From an uncultured Pseudomonadota bacterium (GTDB taxonomy: Bacteria > Myxococcota_A > UBA796 > CAJQPC01), in assembly GCA_913060515.1 (NCBI GenBank), contig CAJXRZ010000020.1, positions 23,081 to 87,080 on the forward strand: a stretch of 64,000 nucleotides of DNA, given 5' to 3'. The notes under the pieces are model-generated. The model was not told where the DNA came from. It was given only the letters and a program-made list of their open reading frames with translations, and ran no database searches. The position numbers were made by a program, and so were the translations under genes. Of this stretch, positions 56,612 through 64,000 are shown piece by piece (within the stretch, counting starts at the first letter, position 1; every line of letters starts with the position of its first letter).

Positions 56612-57772
56612 GTGAGTTCGAAGGACGTGCGCCACGGCAGCCTAGAGGTCTGGATCGATGACCCGGTCCATGCTGAACCCCTGCCTCTGAACGGGCCCTG
56701 GTCCAGGGTGAACGGTCCCAGTGGGAGCGTTGAGCTGCCGCCCGAGCTCCACAGCCGCCTGCTCGAAGAGCTGGAGTCGGCGATCGCCTCGCTCCCGCTG
56801 AATCAAGTGGAAGAAGGCGGCTTTGAGATCGATGCGCTCTACGCCCGGACCCGCATGGCGAACATGCGTCCCCATTGTTTGGACTGCACGACGCCCCTCC
56901 CCGACCAGGCCATAGAGCAGGACCGCACCATCCGCTGCACCAGCTGTGGCGCGGAGTCCAACGTCATGCCGGTGCCTTGGTGGCTGAGCACCCGCGTGCC
57001 CAGCGGTGCCCAGATCATCGGCTCTCAGCGCGTGCCCTCCAGCTACGGGCAGCCCGCGATCCGTTGGTTTGTGCGCTTTGAGGGAGAGCCCGCCCAACCT
57101 GAGCTGATGCTGGAGCCCCAGACCGAAGAAGAGGCCTTGGCCCAGCTCGGCATCATCGAGGACCCCAAAGAGCTGCGGCGCGCCATGCGCTTTGCCACCG
57201 ACGGGGGGCGCAAACAGGATCTGGAGCGCCAGATCGATGTGCTGGCCCAGCGCGCCAAGGTCTTTGAGACCCAAGCGGCCGCCAAGGCCCGCCCCTGGGC
57301 GATGTTCGCCGCCATGCTCTCCGGCGTCGCCGCCCCTGTGGCCCTGTTTCCGGGCCTGGTCTTTGGCATGGAGCGCAGCGGCAACCTGCCCCTTCAAGGA
57401 GACCCCACTCTGATCTTGGAGGCGGTCAGCCTGCTGGCCTTGATCGTCGTGGTCCCCGGATTGGTGGTGGCCCAGAACGCCCTTCGCATCTGGGGGGGCA
57501 TCTCCAAGCGGGAGGCCTTCAACCAAGTGGGCTTCTACGCCGTGCTGGCCCTGATTCCCGCCCTTGGGCTCCTGGTCGCCTTGGCCCGCGCCGTCCCCTT
57601 AATGCAGGGTCGCCTCCCCCACGCCAGCGTCAAGGACGGACGGGATCGTCTGATGCGCCCGTGGCCCGTAAACGACTGGGTTCCCGTCGGGTGGGCCGGC
57701 ATCCCCACAGCGGTGATCCTCTTGGCCTGGGGTCTGGGCGTTCAGCTGATGTGGGCCGGGTTGTTTCTTTAG
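56612..57772 (+). CDS. Zinc-ribbon membrane protein of unknown function
   Basis: This 386-residue protein starts at GTG 56612, behind AGAGG. A zinc ribbon (HCLDCTTPLPD and IRCTSCGAESNVMPVPWW) lies near 88-120. The C-terminal half has about four membrane helices (AMFAAMLSGVAAPVALFPGL, LEAVSLLALIVVVPGLVV, VLALIPALGLLVALA, IPTAVILLAWGLGVQLMW). No family is recognised. It is followed nine bases later by a lipoprotein gene. Confidence 0.7.
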   Translation: MSSKDVRHGSLEVWIDDPVHAEPLPLNGPWSRVNGPSGSVELPPELHSRLLEELESAIASLPLNQVEEGGFEIDALYARTRMANMRPHCLDCTTPLPDQAIEQDRTIRCTSCGAESNVMPVPWWLSTRVPSGAQIIGSQRVPSSYGQPAIRWFVRFEGEPAQPELMLEPQTEEEALAQLGIIEDPKELRRAMRFATDGGRKQDLERQIDVLAQRAKVFETQAAAKARPWAMFAAMLSGVAAPVALFPGLVFGMERSGNLPLQGDPTLILEAVSLLALIVVVPGLVVAQNALRIWGGISKREAFNQVGFYAVLALIPALGLLVALARAVPLMQGRLPHASVKDGRDRLMRPWPVNDWVPVGWAGIPTAVILLAWGLGVQLMWAGLFL

Positions 57773-57781
57773 GAGTCTCGC

Positions 57782-58297
57782 ATGTTTGCACTCATTCTGG
57801 CCTGTACGACCCCTTCCGAGATCGAAGAGCAGCCCGCCGAGCTGCCGGACGCCTGGGTGGAGCACTACAGCGCTGAGAGCCTGATTCAAGCCGGCGGCTT
57901 CGAGTTCGAGGAGGCCTACATCGTGCGCCGCTTCTTGGACCCTGGAGCCGGAAGCATCCGCGAGGAGTTCATCGCGACAGCAGACGGCACCCTGACCGAG
58001 GTCTACCTGGACGTGGACCCGAGCGCAGAGAGCTTCACCTTGAGCTTCTCCGATGAGAGCTACCAGGGCACAGGCACCTTCGAGGGTCCAGCGTGGGCGT
58101 GGACCGGCTGGCGGAGCGAGAGCGTGGCTCCAGATGGTGCCTCGGTCATCTCCGTGGACACCATGCAAGACGGTGCTATCCACGCCGAAAAAGAGGGCTT
58201 CTCCGCGGAAGGCGAGCTGGAGTGGACCTTGGTGGAGGACCTCTCCCCCATCGAGGAGACGGTGTGGCAGCAGGAGAAGGACGCCCTGGACGGCTAG
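57782..58297 (+). CDS. Lipoprotein with minimal eight-residue signal
   Basis: This 171-residue protein begins MFALILAC, directly behind an AGGAG site; no upstream start exists in this frame. The lipobox ILAC is preceded by only four other residues and no basic one. The mature protein is acidic and beta-rich. It converges with the methyltransferase gene with a four-base overlap. The function is unknown. Confidence 0.68.
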   Translation: MFALILACTTPSEIEEQPAELPDAWVEHYSAESLIQAGGFEFEEAYIVRRFLDPGAGSIREEFIATADGTLTEVYLDVDPSAESFTLSFSDESYQGTGTFEGPAWAWTGWRSESVAPDGASVISVDTMQDGAIHAEKEGFSAEGELEWTLVEDLSPIEETVWQQEKDALDG

Positions 58298-58887
58298 CGC
58301 TTCTCGAAAACCAAGGTGAAGTTGTTGGCGGGCATGGCCACCTTTTCCAAGAGCTCCAAGCCATTGTCTTGGGCGAGCTGCGCCAAGGTCTCGGCGTCTC
58401 TCACGCCAAAGTCCGGATCCATGGACTTTAGCCAACCCTCAAAGCGCACGTTGGAGGCCGAGGTGTGCTCGCCCCCGAAGGTGAAGGGCCCGTAGAGAAA
58501 GAGGCGGCCTGCCGCCGGAAGCACCTGGCCGGCCCCTTGGAAGAGCGCGGGGGTACAGGCCCAGGGCGAGATGTGGATCACGTTGAAGCAGAGCACAGCG
58601 TCCGCTTCCCTGACCGGCCAAGGCGCCAGCAAGTCGAGCTTCTTGGCCGGCAAGAGGCCAGCGGAGGGCTGCAGGTCCTGCCACGCCACAATGCTCTCCA
58701 GGTGTTCCTCGGCCAGGTCCGTCGGCTGCCAGTTCAGGTGGGGCAGAGCCGCGCCGAAGAAGACGTGGTGTTGGCCGCTGCCTGAACCGATCTCCAGGAC
58801 CGTTCCACGCGCCGGCAAGCGCGGCGTGAGGACCTCCAGGAGCACGTCTCTGTTGCGGTGGGTGGCGGCAAAGTCCAAAGCAGGCAT
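58294..58887 (-). CDS. DUF938 SAM-dependent methyltransferase
   Basis: This 197-residue protein has the SAM site TVLEIGSGSGQHHVFFGAAL, followed by LNWQPTDLAEEHLESI and AVLCFNVIHISPWACT, the DUF938 signature, and GRLFLYGPFTFGG. It begins ALDFAATHRNRDVLLEVL. It is cytoplasmic; the substrate is unknown. Confidence 0.9.
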   Translation of the reverse strand: MPALDFAATHRNRDVLLEVLTPRLPARGTVLEIGSGSGQHHVFFGAALPHLNWQPTDLAEEHLESIVAWQDLQPSAGLLPAKKLDLLAPWPVREADAVLCFNVIHISPWACTPALFQGAGQVLPAAGRLFLYGPFTFGGEHTSASNVRFEGWLKSMDPDFGVRDAETLAQLAQDNGLELLEKVAMPANNFTLVFEKR

Positions 58888-58923
58888 AGGCGGCGTCCAA
58901 GAATCGCGGATAATCGCTGGCGG

Positions 58924-59664
58924 ATGCTCACCCTAACGCTGCTCATGTCCTGCACGACCTCCTCTCCCGAGGCGGATCGCAAGCGCCACGCCCAGGCCAT
59001 CGCGCTCGTGCTGACCTCGCCGACAGAGGCCGCTCCCCTCTGTGCGCAGATCGACGACGCCGCTCTGCACGCGGACTGCGTGTGGGCTGTGGTGGAAGTG
59101 CTCGCGTCCACAGACCCTGAGCTCAGCGCTTCACTCTGCGCAGAGACACCCAAGAAGGGCGGCGAGGAGTGCTGGTTCCTGCTCGGGGAACACAACCGCG
59201 ATCCCGCCGCATGCGCGAACGCTGGCAGCTTGGCCGATGACTGCCGCATGCACGTGTTCTCCGATCGGGTGCACAACGAGCTCCCCAAAGGCGCCAAGCC
59301 TGGCGAAGTCGAAGCCTTGGTGCGCCCTTGGGTGATCTGGGCCGGCTTCTCCCCCAAAGACGAGCGGCCCTGGTCGGCCACCTACCGACAGCTTCTGATG
59401 CGCAACAGCCCGCTGGATCCGGGAAGCTGCGCGGCCATCACCGAGCCGGCCTTGGCGGAGATCTGCACCAAGACGGCCGTCCCGGTCTTCCACGACATGC
59501 TGAACATGCAGCGGGATCGAGGCGCCCAACTCTGTACGGGCGAGCTGCCTTTTCCCGTCGTCCTGAGCCCTGAACTGGAGGAGGAGCTCAAGCAGCGCCG
59601 GGCACAAGAGCTCTGCTTGGAGGACCTGCCCATCGTCCCCTCCGTCCGAGAGATGGCCCCTTGA
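58924..59664 (+). CDS. Cysteine-rich lipoprotein of unknown function
   Basis: This 246-residue protein begins MLTLTLLMSC (lipobox LMSC) at ATG 58924. A longer start at 58858 would add an Arg-rich segment but would lie inside the divergent gene. The mature protein has about a dozen Cys spread through helical segments (AAPLCAQIDDAALHADCVWA, GEECWFLLGEH, DDCRMHVF). The pattern of a Cys per helix end recalls disulphide-stapled repeats. It overlaps the next gene by TTGA. Confidence 0.68.
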   Translation: MLTLTLLMSCTTSSPEADRKRHAQAIALVLTSPTEAAPLCAQIDDAALHADCVWAVVEVLASTDPELSASLCAETPKKGGEECWFLLGEHNRDPAACANAGSLADDCRMHVFSDRVHNELPKGAKPGEVEALVRPWVIWAGFSPKDERPWSATYRQLLMRNSPLDPGSCAAITEPALAEICTKTAVPVFHDMLNMQRDRGAQLCTGELPFPVVLSPELEEELKQRRAQELCLEDLPIVPSVREMAP

Positions 59665-60554
59665 TCCTTCTCTTCTCCCTCCTCTCTTGCACGCCGGAGC
59701 AGGACCTGAACTGGGCTGAGCAGTGGGAGCTCCTGGTCCTGGACCCGGGTCGCATGACCTTGGATCTGCGCATCACCCGGGGCAACAGCGGCTGGCTCAA
59801 GGGCAGCGCTTCTGTTCGCGGGGCCGCCATCTCCAAGGCAGAAGGCACGCTGCTCTTTGGGCTGGACGGCACACCGGCGGACGTGGAGGTCCTCGAGTCC
59901 GGCATCCGCGTGGGTCCCGACCTGCTGCGCGGCCACAGCGGGGGCTGGGAGGTGCAACTCCAAGAGGGCGGTGAGATGGGCGATCCCCGCAACCTGCGCC
60001 TGAACATCGAGACTGCGGGAGACCCGGCCCACAGCCTGGAGCTTGAGGAATGGACCGTGCGTCCTCTGGAGCTGATGGGCCGCAGCAACGGCTACCTCTC
60101 CACCACCGGTCGCAACCAACTGCTGGGCGGAAAGGCCCTGCTGCTCTACCGCGGCGGACAGACGCCCCCAAGTTGGGATGGAACGCCGCACACCACGGTC
60201 TTTGTCACCGCCCCGGGCGTCAGCATCGGCATCGACCAGAACGGCACCCAAGCCCTGGCCTGGGCCAACATCGACGGCACTCTGGCCTGGGCAGATGCGG
60301 TGCTCAGCGGGAGTTTTGAGGAAGGTTGGCACCTGGACTTCTCCCCCGAGCTCCCGCTACACGTGGAGATCCGCACCCGCGGCCAGAGCCACGTGAGCGA
60401 CCCCTACGCACACCTGAGCGCCCCCGAGGCCACCTTGCTCCAAGTCAGCAAGGGCAACCTCCGTCGCGAACTGCGCACAGGCAGAGCCAAGATTCAGGTG
60501 GGGGATCAGGCTCTGCAAGGAAGCGCGGTGGTCGTTCAGACTTCTTGGGAGTAG
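59661..60554 (+). CDS. Lipoprotein of unknown function
   Basis: This 297-residue protein starts at TTG 59661, overlapping the preceding stop. The signal MILLFSLLSC has lipobox LLSC. The mature protein is beta-rich, with alternating Gly/Leu patterns (SGWLKGSASVRGAAISKAEG, VGPDLLRGHSGGWEVQL). It may be a beta-helix or sandwich. No family is recognised. Confidence 0.65.
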   Translation: MILLFSLLSCTPEQDLNWAEQWELLVLDPGRMTLDLRITRGNSGWLKGSASVRGAAISKAEGTLLFGLDGTPADVEVLESGIRVGPDLLRGHSGGWEVQLQEGGEMGDPRNLRLNIETAGDPAHSLELEEWTVRPLELMGRSNGYLSTTGRNQLLGGKALLLYRGGQTPPSWDGTPHTTVFVTAPGVSIGIDQNGTQALAWANIDGTLAWADAVLSGSFEEGWHLDFSPELPLHVEIRTRGQSHVSDPYAHLSAPEATLLQVSKGNLRRELRTGRAKIQVGDQALQGSAVVVQTSWE

Positions 60555-60562
60555 ACAGTTCC

Positions 60563-61006
60563 ATGCGCATTCTCTTTGTTGATGACGAGCCGGACAACGT
60601 CGCCCTGGTGGCCAACACACTCCGTGAGGCCCTCGGGGCGGAGATCGAGGTCGCCGAGACGGTGGCCCAGGCCATTCGCGCCGTGCTCGCAAAGCCCGTC
60701 GATGTGGTCGTCTGCGATGTCTTTGTGCCCCCAGGCGAGGACATCAAGGCCCTGATGGGCCCCCGAGCGCGTCTGCCCGAAGGACAGCAGCACCTGGGCG
60801 GACTCCTGCTGCTCCAAGAGCTAGACCGTCTGCCCGTCCCAATGGGCGGCAGCGCGCCAAAGGTCTTGGTTCACACCGCCTGCAACGAGTACGCGATGGT
60901 CGAGGTGCTCAAGGCGCACGGACACCCTCGGGTGCCCAAGCCGGCTCCCGTGGATGTCTTGCTGCGTGCCGTGATTGAGGCCCTGGACCTACCCGTTCCT
61001 CAATAG
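60563..61006 (+). CDS. Stand-alone response-regulator receiver domain
   Basis: This 147-residue protein has an acidic pair in LFVDDEPDN, phospho-site Asp in VVVCDVFVP, Thr in LVHTACNEYA and Lys in PRVPKPAPVD. An insertion of about 20 residues (KALMGPRARLPEGQQHLGG) between the Asp strand and the next helix is unusual. There is no output domain, so it acts through a partner. No kinase is adjacent. It begins eight bases after a lipoprotein gene. Confidence 0.88.
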   Translation: MRILFVDDEPDNVALVANTLREALGAEIEVAETVAQAIRAVLAKPVDVVVCDVFVPPGEDIKALMGPRARLPEGQQHLGGLLLLQELDRLPVPMGGSAPKVLVHTACNEYAMVEVLKAHGHPRVPKPAPVDVLLRAVIEALDLPVPQ

Positions 61007-61022
61007 CGGCGGCTCAATAGGC

Positions 61023-63863
61023 CTACTCAGCGGCAATGGCCGAGTCGTCGAACCAGACGTTGACCGAAGCGGTGTCCGTCAGCCCCTGGTCATCCCGGGT
61101 GAGGATGACGAAGAGGTTGGCGCCAGGCTCCAAGCGGGCATCCACCGTCCATGGAATGGCCGCGATGCCTTCCTGGCCACCCTGGTAGAAGACCTTGTCC
61201 GTCTCGTCCTGGGTCAGGTGGTAGATGATGACTTCCTGCACAGCCGACTCATCGGTTGCCTGTCCAGAGAGCACCACACCGGGCTGGGTCTCAACGAGCT
61301 CCGGCTTGCGGCTCAGGGTGAGCTTGGGGGGCTTGCGGTCGCTCCACTCTGGGGCAACACCGACCGGAATCTCCAGCTCCTCCATCTGCGCGAAGGTCTC
61401 CTGGAAGCCAGCGCGCCAGACCACAGCGTGGTCGAAGCTCTGCTGGTCACCGACCAGAATCTCCAGAGCCAGGCTCTCGCCGGAGAGTCCGACCTGGAAG
61501 TCGAGCAGCGCCTCGGCGCTCTCGCCCGGCGCCAAGGCACCCAACTCCTGTGAACCGGTTCGCAGATCCACGGCCTTTCCGGCGCGGTTCTTCAGCTTCA
61601 CAAAGGCAGCCTTGGACTCCCCTTCTCCAACATTGGTGACCTTGACCTTCAAGGCCACGAGCTCGCCTTGCTCGACCACGCCGTCTTGGTCGCCACGGGT
61701 CTCCCCCTCGCCACCGTCCACGATGCTGTAGCTCCACTCAAACTCAGGCAGAGCCTGGGACTGCGTGCGGATGGGGTGCGCGGTCTCGCTGAGCGCCACG
61801 CCTTGGGCGTCTTGCCAATCGCAGCTCAGCTCAGCCATCTCATCGCGGTAGCCCTCGTCCAAGCCCACAAAGGCCGGGAAGCTGCGGGTCTCACCAGGCT
61901 CGAGCTTGCCGAAGTAGAACTCCAGGTTGTTCAGCTCGCGCATGCCGCTCTCACAGACCGCCATGACCTGGTAGACCGGCGCGGAGCCCTGGTTCGTCGC
62001 ACGCAGCCAGACCACCTCATTGTTGTCCTCGCCTGCGCTCAGGACGCCGTCCTCTCCCAGATCCAGCACTGCACTGAGCGCCGGAGCAGAGGGCTGCGTG
62101 CCATCACTCCAGTCCACCCCGAGCTTCTTGAAGGCGCCCTGAATGTGCGTGGCCTGGTCCCGGTCGTACTTGTCGACGACCTTCTCGATGCCGGCCAAGA
62201 CTTCAGCGCGGCTGGACTTGCCCTTGGAGGCCAAGAGCACGTCTCGGGCGAACTGGATCTCAAAGTCTGAGGTGTCCACACTGTCTCGGCGGGGACGCTC
62301 GGTCTCGCTGTTGAGCTCACGCAGCCAGCGGATGGTGTAGACGGAGTCTCCATCATCCTGGTTGCCCTTGGCCAATGAGCCATCCAAGTCGGCCTCGCGC
62401 AGGGCCCGCTCGCGGGCGAACATCGAGACCAGGGTGTGGGTCTCTCCGTCCTGCTTCATCTCGTAGAAGATCGTCTGGTCCAGGGCGATGTCCGGCGGGA
62501 TGCCCACCGCTTGAATGCTCTTGTCCCCAGGGGTGAGGTAGCGGGCGACAGTGAGCTTGAGCTTGGAGCCGTCGGCCTCGTTCGGGTACAGGTGCTGGAC
62601 GCTGCCCTTGCCAAAGGTGGTCTCGCCGACAATGACGGCGCGACCCCGGTTCTTCAGAGCGCCGGCCACGATCTCCGAGGCGGAGGCCGATCCGGCATCC
62701 ACCAAGACCACGATCGGGAAGTCTGCGCCGACGGTGTTGCCGCCTCTGGCGTTGGTCTCGTCCACCTTGGAGCCTTGACGCTCGACGGTGGAGACGATGG
62801 GGCCATCGCTCAGGAAGAGGTCCACGACCTCGATGGCCTGGTGCAGATAGCCACCTGGGTTCCCGCGAAGGTCCAGGACCAAGCCTTGGATCTCCTTGTT
62901 CTTGGCTTCCCGCTTGAAGCTGTTGAGCTGGTCCTTCATGTCGCCGCTGACGGCCGCATGGAAGTTGGTGACCTTGATGTAGCCAATGTCTCCGTCGAGC
63001 AGGGTGCCCTTGACGGGGTTCAGCTTGATCTTGGCGCGCTCAATGACGATGTCCCGGGGCTCCTCCCAAGACTCCCGGCTCACGGAGATCGTGACGGGCG
63101 CACCGACTGGGCCACGGAGCCGCGAGACGGCCTCCTCCAAGTCCATGTTGACCGTGGACTCCCCGTTGATGCGTACGATCTGGTCACCAGGCTCCAGGCC
63201 AGCGTCCCATGCTGGGGTGTCTTCCAGGGGGTACTCGACGGTGAGCAGGCCATCGACCAGGGTGATGGTGATGCCCAAGCCACCGAACTCGCCGGAGTTC
63301 TCGGTGTCCATGTTCTCGGCGTCGGCCGGGGGCAAGAGGATGCTGTGGGGATCCAGCGTTCCCAGAACGCCGTTGATCAAGGCGTACTCAACCTGAGCGG
63401 GGTCCACCTGATCGCTGAGGTGCTCGTCCAGAACACCCGCGACCCGCGAGAGCTGATCCTGCAGCGTGCTGGTGCTGTCGATGGGGGGCAGCTCCAATGT
63501 GGTGGTGTAGCCGCCCACGCTGATGTGTAGGAGCTGACCGTCATCGCTGCGCTGAAAGAGCACTTCGGAGACGCGGCGTTCGACTGCATCCAAGGCAGAA
63601 TCGAACATTTCCTCGGGATCGACCGCAGCGGGGTCCACATACTTCTCATCCACAAAGTGCATGGTGCGCTTGAGGAGCTTGAGTCGAGAGAGCTCGTGAG
63701 GCGCCCCCGTGCTCGCGCTGGCGGGGAAGTCACCCAGGCTGGAGACCCGCTCCCCCGCGTCTATGTCCTCGGCCTGTGAGGCCTGAGAGATCAGGTTGTA
63801 TCCTGCGATCGAGACAAGTCCGACGCCGACAACCAAGGCTGCGCGTGCAACACCTGTGTGCAT
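61023..63863 (-). CDS. S41 C-terminal-processing protease with long C-terminal extension
   Basis: The protein has 946 residues. An N-terminal anchor or signal (RAALVVGVGLVSIAGYNLI) precedes a PDZ domain (GGLGITITLVDGLLTVEY, GLEPGDQIVRINGEST) and the catalytic core GLVLDLRGNPGGYLHQAIEV, Ser in VDAGSASASEIVAGALK and Lys in GETTFGKGSVQHLYP. It cleaves exported proteins near their C-termini. After residue 500 about 430 further residues form beta-rich domains, one resembling CARDB (VVEQGELVALKVKVTNVGEG). Typical CtpA has 400-450 residues, so this is about double. Confidence 0.94.
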   Translation of the reverse strand: MHTGVARAALVVGVGLVSIAGYNLISQASQAEDIDAGERVSSLGDFPASASTGAPHELSRLKLLKRTMHFVDEKYVDPAAVDPEEMFDSALDAVERRVSEVLFQRSDDGQLLHISVGGYTTTLELPPIDSTSTLQDQLSRVAGVLDEHLSDQVDPAQVEYALINGVLGTLDPHSILLPPADAENMDTENSGEFGGLGITITLVDGLLTVEYPLEDTPAWDAGLEPGDQIVRINGESTVNMDLEEAVSRLRGPVGAPVTISVSRESWEEPRDIVIERAKIKLNPVKGTLLDGDIGYIKVTNFHAAVSGDMKDQLNSFKREAKNKEIQGLVLDLRGNPGGYLHQAIEVVDLFLSDGPIVSTVERQGSKVDETNARGGNTVGADFPIVVLVDAGSASASEIVAGALKNRGRAVIVGETTFGKGSVQHLYPNEADGSKLKLTVARYLTPGDKSIQAVGIPPDIALDQTIFYEMKQDGETHTLVSMFARERALREADLDGSLAKGNQDDGDSVYTIRWLRELNSETERPRRDSVDTSDFEIQFARDVLLASKGKSSRAEVLAGIEKVVDKYDRDQATHIQGAFKKLGVDWSDGTQPSAPALSAVLDLGEDGVLSAGEDNNEVVWLRATNQGSAPVYQVMAVCESGMRELNNLEFYFGKLEPGETRSFPAFVGLDEGYRDEMAELSCDWQDAQGVALSETAHPIRTQSQALPEFEWSYSIVDGGEGETRGDQDGVVEQGELVALKVKVTNVGEGESKAAFVKLKNRAGKAVDLRTGSQELGALAPGESAEALLDFQVGLSGESLALEILVGDQQSFDHAVVWRAGFQETFAQMEELEIPVGVAPEWSDRKPPKLTLSRKPELVETQPGVVLSGQATDESAVQEVIIYHLTQDETDKVFYQGGQEGIAAIPWTVDARLEPGANLFVILTRDDQGLTDTASVNVWFDDSAIAAE

Positions 63864-63953
63864 TCAATCTCCTCTTGCGTGATTCAGCATACCCGCATGG
63901 TCTTAGACCCGTCTCCGAGACCTTCGTTTCAACTATGTGCGCACCTATACGGC

Positions 63954-64000
63954 CTGTCTCTTATACACATCTCCGAGCCCACGAGACAGGCAGAAATCTC
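63954..64000. other. Illumina Nextera adapter and i7 index (sequencing artefact)
   Basis: Positions 63954-63972 are the Tn5 mosaic end (CTGTCTCTTATACACATCT). Positions 63973-63987 are the Nextera read-2 adapter remainder (CCGAGCCCACGAGAC). Positions 63988-63995 read AGGCAGAA, the Nextera i7 index N703. The next five bases, ATCTC, start the P7 flow-cell sequence. The order is exactly that of read-through into the adapter, so this is not genomic DNA and not a mobile element. Confidence 0.98.

Noticed and set aside
63954..63987. Possible transposon end or IS terminal repeat
   Set aside because: The mosaic end is followed by the synthetic adapter and a library index, so it comes from Tn5 tagmentation of the library and not from a resident transposon.

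Overview
The window is about 64 kb of dense, high-GC bacterial chromosome. It most resembles Myxococcota or related former Deltaproteobacteria. The support is a secreted metalloprotease ending in a MYXO-CTERM-like tail (CGC motif, membrane helix, RRRR), several lipoproteins with Asp/Ser/Thr/Gly-rich 'DSGDTD' linkers, DUF4388 and KhpA proteins, and the order acpP-fabF-rpiB-glyA-nrdR-rib genes-nusB. The taxonomy is inference; no rRNA is present. The last 47 bases are not genomic: they match Illumina Nextera adapter plus an i7 index, so the true sequence ends near 63953 and the window sits at a contig end. The left edge cuts through a gene. No gap between genes exceeds about 225 bases.

Layout. 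1-2271 (minus): a truncated membrane/spermidine-synthase-like fusion and two tiny pilin-like proteins. 2307-5983 (plus): a TPR protein with two ClpX-type zinc fingers, then three secreted proteins. 6003-7514 (minus): a phosphoesterase-like tetraheme lipoprotein. 7586-11495 (plus): a MYXO-CTERM metalloprotease, a periplasmic TPR protein and a beta-barrel. 11595-13566 (minus): groES-groEL. 13755-20124: rpoZ, hutU, khpA (minus), an ECF sigma factor, a DUF4388 protein and a DUF1460 protein. 20104-24968 (minus): three lipoproteins and a large phosphohexomutase. 25046-26947 (plus): a HAD hydrolase, a YkgJ-type cysteine-cluster protein and a lipoprotein. 27110-27825 (minus): ferredoxin and an A-type Fe-S carrier.

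27920-35317 (plus) is a complete tryptophan operon, trpE-G-D-C-F-B-A. A small unknown membrane protein lies between trpD and trpC, and a dienelactone-hydrolase-like gene lies between trpC and trpF. 35314-45219 (minus) is a 14-gene run from acpP through fabF, rpiB, glyA, nrdR, ribD, ribE, ribBX, ribH and nusB to a DUF2752 protein, a Sel1-type protein and a membrane protein. It joins fatty-acid, one-carbon and riboflavin synthesis. Upstream of it, and separated by a terminator, are a radical-SAM-like gene without cluster cysteines, yceD and rpmF. tRNA-Gln(CTG) and tRNA-Glu(CTC) follow, then a lone cbiB/cobD.

48840-63863 holds a TPR-CapA phosphoesterase, a small membrane protein, a porin-like protein, a Ski2-family helicase, a PhoB/PhoR-like two-component pair, a YceI lipoprotein, several unknown lipoproteins, a stand-alone receiver and a large S41 C-terminal-processing protease. 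Two themes run through the window: very tight packing with stop/start overlaps (TGATG, ATGA, GTGA), and many exported proteins whose signal peptides are unusually short and lack Arg/Lys before the hydrophobic stretch.
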